Below, in pieces: positions 18,897 to 27,249 of a DNA stretch of 64,000 nucleotides. The stretch spans positions 4,913,001-4,977,000 of the forward strand of contig NZ_CP080519.1 in NCBI RefSeq assembly GCF_019468465.1. Direction: 5' to 3'. Under the pieces are notes generated by a model, which did no database searches, was not told the DNA's origin, and saw only the letters and a program-made list of their open reading frames with translations. Each line of letters opens with the position of its first letter. Positions within the stretch are counted from its first letter, which is position 1. A program made the position numbers and the translations under genes. The DNA is from Amycolatopsis sp. DSM 110486 (GTDB lineage Bacteria > Actinomycetota > Actinomycetes > Mycobacteriales > Pseudonocardiaceae).

Positions 18897-20015
18897 CTAG
18901 CCCCAGGTGACGGAGAAATCCGCGTACCCGCGAGCCGTGGCGGCCCGGGAAGCTTCTTCCTCAGCCGCATCCCGATCCGCCGCGCGAAGCGGGTCGAACG
19001 TGGTCACCGTGACGGCCAGGCGTTTGCCTGAACCGCGGGTGCGCCAGACGCCCATCAGCTCGCCGTCCACCAGCAACGCGCCGGGGCTGCCGAGGATCTT
19101 CCACACTTCCTTCGCGCGGGCCTTGTCCGGCACCAGCACGGCTTTGTCACGGGCCTGCGTGAACGGATCCAGCGGCGGCAGCAACCGAACCACCGACGGC
19201 GACGGCGGATTCTCCAGCGCAGCCACCTGATCGGCGGGCAGGAACGCCCGGCGACCGTCCACTTTGACCTCGACCAGATCATCAGGCCACGCAGCCGACA
19301 GAGCCGTCTTCGCCGTGCCCACGAAACCCGCCGCGTCGCCTTGGGTGGCGGGGCCGTTGGCAACGAGGTAGCCGCGCACCACGCGCGACACGGCCGCCGC
19401 GTCGGGCGAAGTGCGCATGCGGCCACGGTCTTCCAACGGCGCCAGCGTCGCCGGGGACTGGTCGGCTTCCAGGCGCACGCCGCCGTGGAGGGTGGCCAGG
19501 CGCATGAGCTGCTCCTGGATGTGCGTGGCGTTGCAGGGGCGGCACCAGCGGGAGTACTCGGGTGGCAGCTCGCGCGTGGCGGCGGCGCTCACCGCGCCCT
19601 TCGACATCGGCTGCGTCACGACCTTGCGGATGGCCCGCGCCGCGGTGAAGAGCACCTCCGACGCGGGCACGCCCGTCGCGCCGATTTCCTTTTTCTGCCA
19701 CAGCATCCGGGCCAGGGCGTCGGCGTCGTCGAGGGGGATCAGCGACGTCACGAGCTCGCGCAGGTCTTCGCGCCGGTGGAAGTGCGGGGCGCCGCGGTGG
19801 GACCAGACGAGCACCACGCGCGGATCGTCCACAAGGGACGTCGGCTCCACCGGTGTCGAAGACCGCGCCGAGAGGGCGAGCAGGGCGGTGTCACGCATGC
19901 TGTCCTGCAGACCGAGGTCGAACAGCGGCGACGCCACCGGGTCCGCGAAGTCCCGGTGCAGCCCGTGCCGCGCGACCCGGTACGCCATCACTTGCTTGCG
20001 TGACACCTCCAGCAC
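18897..20015 (-). CDS. winged-helix DNA-binding protein (HTH_42 / AlkZ-like family)
   Basis: 372 residues of the HTH_42 (PF06224) family: SRKQVMAYRVARHGL, LGLQDSMRDTALLALSAR, VWSHRGAPHFHRREDL, VVRGYLVANGPATQGDAAGF, LPPLDPFTQARDK and GELMGVWRTRGSGKRL. Some members (AlkZ, AlkX) are DNA glycosylases that unhook interstrand crosslinks; others are uncharacterised. I cannot identify the AlkZ catalytic motif with confidence, so enzymatic activity is not claimed. The GTG start at 20015 is backed by AAGGAGG upstream, which overlaps the stop region of the DUF3224 gene; the two form a unit. Confidence 0.82.
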   Translation of the reverse strand: MLEVSRKQVMAYRVARHGLHRDFADPVASPLFDLGLQDSMRDTALLALSARSSTPVEPTSLVDDPRVVLVWSHRGAPHFHRREDLRELVTSLIPLDDADALARMLWQKKEIGATGVPASEVLFTAARAIRKVVTQPMSKGAVSAAATRELPPEYSRWCRPCNATHIQEQLMRLATLHGGVRLEADQSPATLAPLEDRGRMRTSPDAAAVSRVVRGYLVANGPATQGDAAGFVGTAKTALSAAWPDDLVEVKVDGRRAFLPADQVAALENPPSPSVVRLLPPLDPFTQARDKAVLVPDKARAKEVWKILGSPGALLVDGELMGVWRTRGSGKRLAVTVTTFDPLRAADRDAAEEEASRAATARGYADFSVTWG

Positions 20016-20026
20016 AGCGGCCTCCT

Positions 20027-20425
20027 TCAGCTCAGCGCGTAGTCGAAGGTGTACGACACCGTCGGTTCGCCCATCGTGCCCTTCACCGTGCCCGACCCGG
20101 TCAGGCCGGTGAGCTCGCCCGTCGCGGAGCCGGCCACGACGTCGAACTTCGACCAGATGCCCTTCGGGTCGAAGCCACCCTCGTGCCGGACCACGAACGT
20201 GCCGCGACGACCGTCCACGGTCGCGTCGAACCGTTCGAAGCTCGGCGACGTGGTGCCGCCGCCGTCGTAACCCTCGCCCGCGTAGTACAGCAGGTAATCG
20301 CAGATCGAATCACCTTCGATCACGCCGCTGTACTCCATCGTGGCGTGCGCGTAGGCCACGCGCGGGCCGCCTTCGCTGCCGCTGGCGAGGTGTTCGTCCC
20401 AGTTCTTCATGCTGAACGTGTTCAT
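20027..20425 (-). CDS. DUF3224 domain protein
   Basis: 132 residues of the DUF3224 family, a small beta-barrel-like fold: HATMEYSGVIEGDSICDYLL, GRRGTFVVRHEGGFDPKG, GTGELTGL-like turn and GTMGEPTVSYTFDYAL. Function is unknown; homologs often sit beside WYL or TetR regulators, as here with the divergent regulator at 20488. An upstream GTG at 20434 is possible, but ATG 20425 (MNTFSMKNW) fits the family start. It is followed after 11 bp by the winged-helix gene. Confidence 0.85.
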   Translation of the reverse strand: MNTFSMKNWDEHLASGSEGGPRVAYAHATMEYSGVIEGDSICDYLLYYAGEGYDGGGTTSPSFERFDATVDGRRGTFVVRHEGGFDPKGIWSKFDVVAGSATGELTGLTGSGTVKGTMGEPTVSYTFDYALS

Positions 20426-20449
20426 GGGACCCACTCAACCGCCCATACC

Positions 20450-20465
20450 TGTCAGCTTGTGTCAG
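20450..20465. promoter_or_regulatory. direct repeat TGTCAG, 10-bp period, candidate WYL operator
   Basis: Two TGTCAG hexamers exactly one helical turn apart (20450, 20460) in the 62-bp gap between the DUF3224 gene and the divergent WYL regulator, just upstream of its CATACT -10. Same-face spacing suits a regulator site. Confidence 0.4.
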
Positions 20466-20487
20466 GATTTTCGGTCATACTCGATTC

Positions 20488-21465
20488 ATGCGCGCGTCCC
20501 GGCTGCTCACGGTGCTGCTCCTGCTGCAGAACCGTGGCCGGATGACGGCCGAAGAGCTGGCCGCCGAGCTGGAGGTCTCCGTCCGGACGGTCTACCGCGA
20601 CATCGACGCGCTGTCGGCTTCCGGCGTGCCCGTCTACGCCGACCGCGGCCGCACCGGCGGCTACCAGCTGGTCGACGGCTATCGCACGCGGCTGACCGGG
20701 CTCACCGAGGAGGAGGCGCAGTCGCTTTCGCTGGCCGGCCTGCCCGTGGCCGCGGCGGAGCTGGGCCTCGGCACGGTGCTGGCGGCAGCGCAGCTCAAGC
20801 TGTATGCCGCGTTGCCGAAGGAGCTGCGCAGCCGCGCGGGTCGCGTCGCCGAGCGGTTCTACCTGGACGTGCCCGGGTGGCACCGCGGGATCGAGAGCCT
20901 GCCGGTGCTGTCCGCGGTCGCCGACGCCGTGTGGTCGAGCCACCGCGTCCGGATCCGCTACGAACGCTGGGGCCAACGCGAGGTCGAGCGCGTGCTGGAG
21001 CCGCTCGGCCTGATTCTCAAGGCGGGAAACTGGTACCTTGCCGGCCGGTGCGAGGGGTCCGATCGCACGTACCGGATTTCCCGGATCCTCGAGCTGACGG
21101 ACCTCGGCGAGGCTTTCGAGCGACCGGCGGATTTCGACCTGCCTCGTTACTGGCAGGAGTGGTCGGAGCAGTTCGAGCGGCGCATGTACCCGCGGCTCGC
21201 GACCGTGCGCCTGTCGCCGCGGGCGCAGGGTCTGCTGCCGTTCTACGCGGGCAGCGTGGGGGCGCGGGCGCTGCGCGAGGCCCTGGACGGCGGCGCGGTC
21301 GCCGATGAGGAAGGCTGGCTCACGATGCGGCTGCCGGTCGAGCCGGGTGAACCCGCGATCGGCGAGCTGCTGCGGTTCGGGCCGCACCTGGAGGTGCTCG
21401 AGCCAGCGGACCTGCGGGCGCAGCTCGCGGAGGCGATCAGGGAGATGGGCGCGACCTATGGGTGA
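20488..21465 (+). CDS. YafY-type transcriptional regulator (HTH_11 + WYL domain)
   Basis: 325 residues. N-terminal HTH_11: LLLLQNRGRMTAEELAAELE then VSVRTVYRDIDALSASGVPV. The central/C-terminal WYL-type ligand domain has HRVRIRYERWG, VLEPLGLILKAGNWYLAGRC and RTYRISRILELTDL. Such proteins bind effector molecules or nucleic acid through WYL and regulate nearby genes. The ATG start lies 6 nt after CATACT (20476-20481), so it is probably leaderless. It is divergent from DUF3224, and its stop overlaps by 8 nt the start of a HemD-like gene, which implies strictly coupled expression. Confidence 0.9.
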   Translation: MRASRLLTVLLLLQNRGRMTAEELAAELEVSVRTVYRDIDALSASGVPVYADRGRTGGYQLVDGYRTRLTGLTEEEAQSLSLAGLPVAAAELGLGTVLAAAQLKLYAALPKELRSRAGRVAERFYLDVPGWHRGIESLPVLSAVADAVWSSHRVRIRYERWGQREVERVLEPLGLILKAGNWYLAGRCEGSDRTYRISRILELTDLGEAFERPADFDLPRYWQEWSEQFERRMYPRLATVRLSPRAQGLLPFYAGSVGARALREALDGGAVADEEGWLTMRLPVEPGEPAIGELLRFGPHLEVLEPADLRAQLAEAIREMGATYG

Positions 21466-22252
21466 GCTGGACGGGGTGCGGATCGGCGTCACGGCCGAGC
21501 GCCGCGCCGAGGACCTCATCTCCGCACTGCTCCGCTACGGCGCGCAGGTGCGCCACGCGCCGACGATCACCATCGTGCCCCTCGCCGAAGACCCCGAGCT
21601 GCGGCTCAGCACCGAAGCCGTGCTCGCCGCGCCGGTTGCTTTCACGGCCGTCACGACCGGTGCCGGCTTCCGCGGCTGGCTTGCCGCCGCCGACGGCTGG
21701 GGCCTCAAGAACGACCTGCTCACGACGCTGGGCTCGTCGCGGATCTTCGCGCGCGGCCCGAAAGCCGTGGGCGCGGTGCGGGGAGCGGGGCTGCGCGAGG
21801 AGTTCTCGGCGCCGGGGGAGAGCAACGCCGAGCTGTTCGCCGCGCTGGTGTCCGCGGGTGTGGTCGATTCCCGCGTTGCCGTCCAGCTGCACGGCGCTCC
21901 ACTGCCGGAGTTCACCGGGCAGCTGGTCGGCGCCGAGGTGGTCGCGGTGCAGCCCTACCGTTGGCACTCACCCGCCGACACTGCCCCGGTCCTCTCCCTG
22001 GCACATGACATCCAGGCGGGCGAAGTCGACGCCCTCGTTTTCACCAGCGCCCCGGCCGCCACCAACTTCCTCACCCTGACCGCCGGCACCGGCGCCCTCG
22101 ACGTGGTGCGCGCGGGCCGGATCAAGACCTTCTGCGTGGGCCCGGTGACGGCGGCCCCGCTCGAAGCGCAGGGCATTCCGACGTGCCAACCGGACCGGCA
22201 ACGGCTCGGTGCTTTGGTGAAGCTGGTGGTCTCGACGTTGGGGAGGGCTTGA
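21458..22252 (+). CDS. HemD-like (uroporphyrinogen-III synthase fold) protein, paralog of the NnaR N-terminal domain
   Basis: 264 residues, a HemD fold without a winged helix. It resembles the HemD part of the NnaR-type protein at 15361 at many points: GAGFRGWLAAADGW, ARGPKAVGAVRGAGLREEFS, ESNAELF, VQLHGAPLPEF, YRW, FTSAPAATNF, CVGPVTAAPLEAQGIPT and RQRLGALVKLVV. No other heme genes are nearby, so biosynthesis is not supported by context. It overlaps the WYL regulator upstream by 8 nt and the DinB gene downstream by 1 nt (TGATG). It may be a separate sensor domain working with the overlapping DNA-binding protein (inference), or a true HemD. Confidence 0.85.
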   Translation: MGELDGVRIGVTAERRAEDLISALLRYGAQVRHAPTITIVPLAEDPELRLSTEAVLAAPVAFTAVTTGAGFRGWLAAADGWGLKNDLLTTLGSSRIFARGPKAVGAVRGAGLREEFSAPGESNAELFAALVSAGVVDSRVAVQLHGAPLPEFTGQLVGAEVVAVQPYRWHSPADTAPVLSLAHDIQAGEVDALVFTSAPAATNFLTLTAGTGALDVVRAGRIKTFCVGPVTAAPLEAQGIPTCQPDRQRLGALVKLVVSTLGRA

Positions 22253-22743
22253 TGGGTGAGTTCAGGGGTTCGTTCGCGGTGCCGCTGGACGACGAACGCA
22301 CTCAGCTCGAGGCGTTCATCGAGGAATACCGCGTGGGCATCGAGATGACGCTCGACGGGCTCACCGAGGAGCAGGCCCGCCGTCGGCTCGTGGCGTCGGC
22401 CACGACGCCGCTCGGGCTGCTCAAGCACGTCACCTGGATGCAGCGGGTGTGGTTCGAGGAATGCGTCGGTGGGACGTCCCGCGGTGAGCTCGGGCTGGTG
22501 CGGAGTCCGGACGAGTCGTTCCGGCTCGCCGACGACGACACCGTCGCCTCGGTCACGGCGGCCTACCGGGAAGCCTGCGCCACGGCCCGGACGGTGGTCG
22601 CGGATCTGGCGCTGGACGCCGTCGTGACCGGCCACCGGTCCGGCCCGCGCACCGTTCGCTGGGTGTACCTGCAGGTGCTGCGGGAGCTGGCCCACCACTG
22701 CGGCCACGCCGACATCCTGCGCGAACAGATCCTGGCCGTCTGA
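22252..22743 (+). CDS. DinB / DUF664 family protein
   Basis: 163 residues of the DinB-like four-helix fold (DUF664 group): LDGLTEEQARRRLVASATTP, LGLLKHVTWMQRVWFEE and LRELAHHCGHADILREQI. The His residues in LLKHV and the HHxGHADILRE motif would form the divalent-metal site used by thiol-dependent transferases and related enzymes. Actinobacterial members are often proposed mycothiol-dependent S-transferases; the substrate is unknown. The ATG overlaps the HemD-like stop, with GGGAGGG as ribosome site. It ends convergently against the siderophore-interacting gene at a duplicated stop region. Confidence 0.86.
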   Translation: MGEFRGSFAVPLDDERTQLEAFIEEYRVGIEMTLDGLTEEQARRRLVASATTPLGLLKHVTWMQRVWFEECVGGTSRGELGLVRSPDESFRLADDDTVASVTAAYREACATARTVVADLALDAVVTGHRSGPRTVRWVYLQVLRELAHHCGHADILREQILAV

Positions 22744-22767
22744 GCTCAGGAAGCCACAGCTCAGGAA
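22743..22767. repeat. 10-bp direct repeat (15-bp period) at convergent stop codons
   Basis: AGCTCAGGAA occurs at 22743-22752 and 22758-22767. The TGA of the DinB gene (22741-22743) touches copy 1, and the TCA stop of the minus-strand gene (22761-22763) lies in copy 2. It is one of three such duplications at convergent ends in this window. Confidence 0.75.
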
Positions 22768-23582
22768 ATTGCAGCCACGCGCTCGCGCCCGACCGCTTCC
22801 TCACTGAGGCCGTGGCGCCAGTAGCCGGTGAAACAGATCGTGTCCTTGTCGAAGCCGCGCTCGCGCACGAGGTGCCGGCGGACGTGCTTCACGACGTTGG
22901 CCTCGCCCGAAACCCAGGCGTACGGCGCGCCACCGGGCAGGTTCGCGGCGCGCACGGCATCGAGCAGGGCTTCGCCGTGGGGCCGGGTGCCGCGCACGAC
23001 CCAGTGCAGCTCGACGCCACCGGCCGTGTCGAACGTCTGGCGTTCGGCGCGGTCCGGGATCTCGACGTAGATCGAAGCCCGTGTCGACCGCGGCAGGTTC
23101 TCCACGATCGCGCCGATCGCGGGCAGCGCCGTCTCGTCGCCGACCAGCAGCTGCCACTCGGCGGTTTCCGGCACCTCGTACAGGCTGTGCGGCCCCACGA
23201 ACGCGACCCGGTCGCCCTCCGCCGCCTGCGCGGCCCACGCCGAGGCCGGGCCCAGGGTGTCGTCGTGGAGCACGAAGTCGATGTCCACCTCGCCGAGCGC
23301 GGGCCGGAACGCGCGCACGGTGTAGGTGCGCATCGGCGGCCGGACCTCGTCGGGCATCGCGAGGTAGGACTGGTACCAGGACACCACGTCGCCGCTCGTC
23401 GGCGGGGGCGGCAGCTGCGGCTCGTCCTGACCGTCGAGCGGGAAGAACACCTTCAGGTAAGCGTCGGGTCCGAAGCCTTCGGTCGCGGCGAGCGTGGCGC
23501 AGTCGAACGTGACCCTGGCCATGTGCGGGGTGACCCGCCGGACCGCGGTGACCCGGCCGCGGTGCGCAGTCAGCAATGCCAT
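22761..23582 (-). CDS. siderophore-interacting protein, NAD(P)H-dependent ferric-siderophore reductase
   Basis: 273 residues. FAD-binding 9 domain with VTPHMARVTF and RTYTVRAFRP (RxYTxR flavin motif), FVLHDDTLGPASAWA, FVGPHSLYE, then the SIP NAD(P)H domain with VGDETALPAIGAIVENLP and YAWVSGEANVVKHVRRHL. These enzymes reduce Fe(III)-siderophores in the cytoplasm to release iron. An IdeR/DtxR-type iron box directly abuts the start codon, with TAGGTT 6 nt upstream of the ATG, so it is probably leaderless and repressed by iron. No siderophore cluster or transporter is seen in the window. Confidence 0.93.
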   Translation of the reverse strand: MALLTAHRGRVTAVRRVTPHMARVTFDCATLAATEGFGPDAYLKVFFPLDGQDEPQLPPPPTSGDVVSWYQSYLAMPDEVRPPMRTYTVRAFRPALGEVDIDFVLHDDTLGPASAWAAQAAEGDRVAFVGPHSLYEVPETAEWQLLVGDETALPAIGAIVENLPRSTRASIYVEIPDRAERQTFDTAGGVELHWVVRGTRPHGEALLDAVRAANLPGGAPYAWVSGEANVVKHVRRHLVRERGFDKDTICFTGYWRHGLSEEAVGRERVAAIS

Positions 23583-23600
23583 TAGGCAAACCTAACCTAA
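23582..23600 (-). promoter_or_regulatory. IdeR/DtxR iron box overlapping the -10 of the siderophore reductase gene
   Basis: On the plus strand TTAGGCAAACCTAACCTAA, close to the 19-bp DtxR/IdeR/DmdR1 consensus. It begins at the start codon and covers the minus-strand -10 TAGGTT (23589-23594). Iron-loaded repressor would occupy promoter and start together. Confidence 0.85.
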
Positions 23601-23609
23601 GTGGCGGGG

Positions 23610-23936
23610 TTAAAACAGACCTTCGGGTTCCTCCTCCTGCGGCAGCCCGTCGGGACGCCAGCGGTACTCGCGCAGGTTCACGCGCTGGCCGTCGGCGAGC
23701 ACGCCTTCCGCGCGCAGGAGTTCGAGCTGTCGGTGGGCCAGATGCGGCGCCGGAGTGCCGTTGGCGCGCAGGATCCGCTGCCACGGCAGGTCGTGCCCGT
23801 CTTCAGCGAGCACGCGCCCGACGAGCCGGGGTGAAGGAGCGCCGCTGAGTGCGGCGATGTCACCGTACGTCGCCACCGTGCCCGCCGGCACGTCGCTGAT
23901 CACAGCCCGGATCCGTTCGTGAAGTTCGTCGTCCAC
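23610..23936 (-). CDS. alkyltransferase-like protein (ATL, MGMT family without catalytic Cys)
   Basis: 108 residues. The MGMT DNA-binding domain is clear (VPAGTVATYGDIAALSG, PRLVGRVLAEDG, LPWQRILRANGTPAPH, QLELLRAEGV), but the alkyl-acceptor motif PCHR is replaced by PWQR. ATLs bind O6-alkylguanine, cannot dealkylate it and hand lesions to nucleotide excision repair. GTG 23936 gives the standard family length; upstream in-frame GTG codons exist. It lies just before adnA on the opposite strand, matching the Rv3204 to Rv3202c arrangement of M. tuberculosis (recalled), so it belongs to a DNA-repair neighbourhood. Confidence 0.88.
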   Translation of the reverse strand: MDDELHERIRAVISDVPAGTVATYGDIAALSGAPSPRLVGRVLAEDGHDLPWQRILRANGTPAPHLAHRQLELLRAEGVLADGQRVNLREYRWRPDGLPQEEEPEGLF

Positions 23937-24036
23937 CCGAGCACTGTGCCGCACGCCACCGACAGTTTCGACCGCCGGTCGCGCAACTGCGTGCCGGTGC
24001 GCCACCCGTGCGTGTCAGCGTGCTTCCATCGTAGGC

Positions 24037-27000
24037 GTGAACGGGCGGAGAACGGCGCAGGGCAGGGCGCGGCTCGTGCGCCCGCCCGCCGTCGGCGCAC
24101 CCACGTTCACCTGGGACGCAGGCGCGCGCCGGCTGCTGTCCGCACCCGCCGGGTTCCTCCGCGTGCTCGGCGGGCCCGGCACCGGCAAGACGACCTTGCT
24201 CGCCACCGCGGCCGCGCGCCGCATCGCCGACGGCGCCGACCCGGAGAGTGTGCTCGTGCTCACCGCTTCACGCCGCGCGGCCGACGCGCTGCGGGCCGAC
24301 ATCACGCGCCGCCTCACGGCCGATCCCGAGCAGTCGTCGGTGTTGCCGCGCACGGTGAGTGAACCGCTCGTGCGCACGGTGCACTCCTACGCGTTTTCGC
24401 TGCTTCGCCTCGAAGCCCGCGCCGAAGAGCTGCCGCCGCCACGGTTGCTGGCCGGCGCGGAGCAGGACGTCGTCGTGCGCGACCTGCTGCAGGGCGATCT
24501 AGAGATCGGCGCCCCCGACTGGCCCGACCAGCTCCGTCCGGCCCTGCTCGTGCCGGGCTTCGCCGAGGAGCTGCGCGACCTGCTGATGCGCGCGGCCGAG
24601 CGAGGGCTCGGTCCCGAGGACCTCGTGGCGCTCGGCCACCGCAAGGACCGCGAGGAGTGGGTGGCGGCTGGGCATTTCTGGGCGCAGTACGAGGAGGTCA
24701 CGCAGCTGCAGGGCGCGGGCGGCAATGCGCTCGGCGTCCGCAGCGCGCCCGCGCTCGACGCCGCCGAGCTGGTCACCTCCGCCCTGCTCGCTCTCGAAGA
24801 CGACGAGGAGCTGCGCGAGCGCGAACGCGGCCGCGTGCGGCACCTGTTCGTGGACGACGCCCACCACCTCGACCCGCTGCAGGTCCAGCTGATCCGCCAG
24901 ATCGGCCAGACCGCGGCCGAGTTCGTGGTGGCCGGTGACCCCGACCAGTCCGTGTTCTCCTTCCGCGGAGCCGATCCCCGGCTGTTTGCCGACGCGGACT
25001 CTGACGGCGACCGCACGGTCACGCTCACCACCTCCCACCGGCTCGCCCCGGCCGTGCGCGAGGCCGTGACGAAGCTCGGCGCCACGCTGCCGGGCGCGTC
25101 GCAACACCGGAAACTCGTTTCTCCCCCGGGAAAACGCGGGGGCAAAGTCCGCGTTCGGCTGATGCCGACGCCGGCCGCCGAGGCGAGCTGGATCGCCGAC
25201 CAGCTGCGCCGCGCCCACCTCATCGACGGTGTGCCGTGGTCCGAGATGTCGGTGCTCGTGCGCTCGCCCGCGCGGACTTTCCTGGTGCTGCAACGAGCTT
25301 TGCGCGCGGCCGGGGTGCCGATCGGCTCGGCGACGCAAGAGCTGCCGCTGGCCAAGCACTCCGCCGTCCGGCCGCTGCTGGCCGTGCTGCGGATCGCGGC
25401 CCAACCGGAGCTGCTCGACGTCGACCTCGCCGAAATGCTGCTGTCCTCGACGCTGGGCGGGGCCGACCCGCTCGCGTTGCGCCGGGTCCGCCGCGGCCTG
25501 CGCCGGCTCGAGCTGGCCGGCGGCGGCCAGCGCTCCAGCGACGAGCTGCTCGTGGAAGCCCTGCGCGGCGGCGACATCCTGGTCGGGCTCGCCGACGCCG
25601 AGGCGACGCCGGTGCGGCGCGTCGGCAAGCTGCTGAGCGTCACGCACCAGGCGGTCGCTCGCGGTGAAGGCGTGGAACAAGTGCTGTGGGAGCTGTGGGA
25701 GGCCAGTGGCCTGCAGGAACGGCTGCTGCGGTTCGTCGACCGCGGCGGCTCGCTCGGTGCGCAGGCCGACCGTGACCTCGACGCCGTGGTCGCGTTGTTC
25801 GACGCCGCCGGTCGTTATGTCGACCGGCTGCCGCGCGCGAGCGTCGCGTCGTTCGCCGACTACCTGTCGTCGCAGAACATCGCGGGGGACACGCTGGCGC
25901 CCGCCGCGATCCCGGGCGAGGGCGTGTCGCTGCTGACCGCGCACGCGGCCGCGGGTCGCGAGTGGACGGTCGTGGCCGTGGCGGGCGTGCAGGAAGGTGC
26001 GTGGCCGGACCTGCGCCTGCGCGGCTCCGTGCTCGGTGTGGAACGGCTCGTCGACCTGCTGTCGGGAGTAGACGACGGCGACAAGGTCTCCGCCATCGCC
26101 CCGATCCTCGCCGAGGAGCGGCGCCTGTTCTACGTCGCCGCCGCCCGCGCACGCCGGACGTTGCTGGTCACGGCCGTGGCGGGCGAGGACGAGCAGCCGT
26201 CCCGCTTCCTCGACGACCTGGAAGAGAACGGCGCCGACGACGGCGCGCTCGACTCCCGCATGAAGCCACCCGGCCGTTCGCTGGTGCTGGCCGAGCTCGT
26301 CGGCGAGCTGCGCGAGGTCGTGTGCGACGACAAGGCCGACCCCGAACGTCGTGCCCGCGCGGCGAAGCAGCTCGCACGGCTGGCCGACGCCGGCGTGCCC
26401 GGCGCGCACCCCAGCACGTGGTACGGCCTGCTGCCGTCTTCCACCGACGAACCGGTGCACAAACCCGGTGACCTCATGCGGATCTCACCGTCCACAGTGG
26501 AAATTCTGGTGAAGTGCCCGCTGCGCTGGCTCGTCGAACGCCACGGCGGCAGCGACCCCGCGCAGCTCGCCGCGGTCACGGGAACGCTGGTGCACGGCCT
26601 CGCGCAGGCCGTCGCGGGCGGGCGCACCGAAGACCAGATCCAGGCCGCGCTCGACGACGCGTGGGTGCGCGTGGACGCCGGCGCACCGTGGTTCTCCCGG
26701 CGCGAGCGCAACCGCGTGGAGCAGATGCTACGCAATTTCGTCGCGTGGCTGGAGGGCAGCCGTAAGGAGCTGATCGAGGCGGGTGTCGAGCAGGACATCG
26801 AGGTCGAGCTGCCGATGGGCGACGACGAGGTGCGCGTGATGCTGCGCGGCCGCGTCGATCGCGTGGAGCTGGACAAGGACGGCCGCCCGGTGATCGTGGA
26901 CATCAAGACCGGCAAGGTGCCCGTGTCCAGCGCCGACGCCGAGCAGCACCCGCAGCTCGCCGCGTACCAGCTCGCCGTGCTGCTCGGCGCGATCGAGGGC

Positions 27001-27249
27001 AAGAACACCCCGGGTGGTGCGCGGTTGGTCTACGTCGCGAAGACCAACAACAAGACCGGCGCCACGCAACGCGACCAGCCGCCGCTCGACGACGACGGCG
27101 GCCGGCAGTGGCTCGACCTCGTGCGTTCCGCGGCGGCCGCCGCGGCCGGGCCCGGCTACCAAGCCCACGAGAACCCCGACTGCGACCGCTGTCCCGCCCG
27201 CAGCTGCTGCCCGCTGCGGCCCGAGGGCAGGCAGGTGACCGGCCCGTGA
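24037..27249 (+). CDS. adnA: AdnA: UvrD-like helicase-nuclease subunit with 4Fe-4S nuclease domain
   Basis: 1070 residues. Superfamily-1 helicase with Walker A GGPGTGKTT (about 44-52), motif II LFVDDAHHLD (about 271-280), GDPDQSVFSFRGAD, and late motifs LTAHAAAGREWTVVAVAGVQ and RRLFYVAAARAR. The C-terminal RecB/PD-(D/E)xK nuclease has RVDRVELDKDG, VIVDIKTGK and QLAAYQ. A Cys at about 826 (KCPLRW) and the cluster CDRCPARSCC near 1049 fit the AddB/AdnA-type iron-sulfur staple. DDAH instead of DExx is typical of AdnA. With AdnB it forms the mycobacterial-type complex that resects double-strand breaks. GTGA coupling to adnB. Confidence 0.93.
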   Translation: MNGRRTAQGRARLVRPPAVGAPTFTWDAGARRLLSAPAGFLRVLGGPGTGKTTLLATAAARRIADGADPESVLVLTASRRAADALRADITRRLTADPEQSSVLPRTVSEPLVRTVHSYAFSLLRLEARAEELPPPRLLAGAEQDVVVRDLLQGDLEIGAPDWPDQLRPALLVPGFAEELRDLLMRAAERGLGPEDLVALGHRKDREEWVAAGHFWAQYEEVTQLQGAGGNALGVRSAPALDAAELVTSALLALEDDEELRERERGRVRHLFVDDAHHLDPLQVQLIRQIGQTAAEFVVAGDPDQSVFSFRGADPRLFADADSDGDRTVTLTTSHRLAPAVREAVTKLGATLPGASQHRKLVSPPGKRGGKVRVRLMPTPAAEASWIADQLRRAHLIDGVPWSEMSVLVRSPARTFLVLQRALRAAGVPIGSATQELPLAKHSAVRPLLAVLRIAAQPELLDVDLAEMLLSSTLGGADPLALRRVRRGLRRLELAGGGQRSSDELLVEALRGGDILVGLADAEATPVRRVGKLLSVTHQAVARGEGVEQVLWELWEASGLQERLLRFVDRGGSLGAQADRDLDAVVALFDAAGRYVDRLPRASVASFADYLSSQNIAGDTLAPAAIPGEGVSLLTAHAAAGREWTVVAVAGVQEGAWPDLRLRGSVLGVERLVDLLSGVDDGDKVSAIAPILAEERRLFYVAAARARRTLLVTAVAGEDEQPSRFLDDLEENGADDGALDSRMKPPGRSLVLAELVGELREVVCDDKADPERRARAAKQLARLADAGVPGAHPSTWYGLLPSSTDEPVHKPGDLMRISPSTVEILVKCPLRWLVERHGGSDPAQLAAVTGTLVHGLAQAVAGGRTEDQIQAALDDAWVRVDAGAPWFSRRERNRVEQMLRNFVAWLEGSRKELIEAGVEQDIEVELPMGDDEVRVMLRGRVDRVELDKDGRPVIVDIKTGKVPVSSADAEQHPQLAAYQLAVLLGAIEGKNTPGGARLVYVAKTNNKTGATQRDQPPLDDDGGRQWLDLVRSAAAAAAGPGYQAHENPDCDRCPARSCCPLRPEGRQVTGP

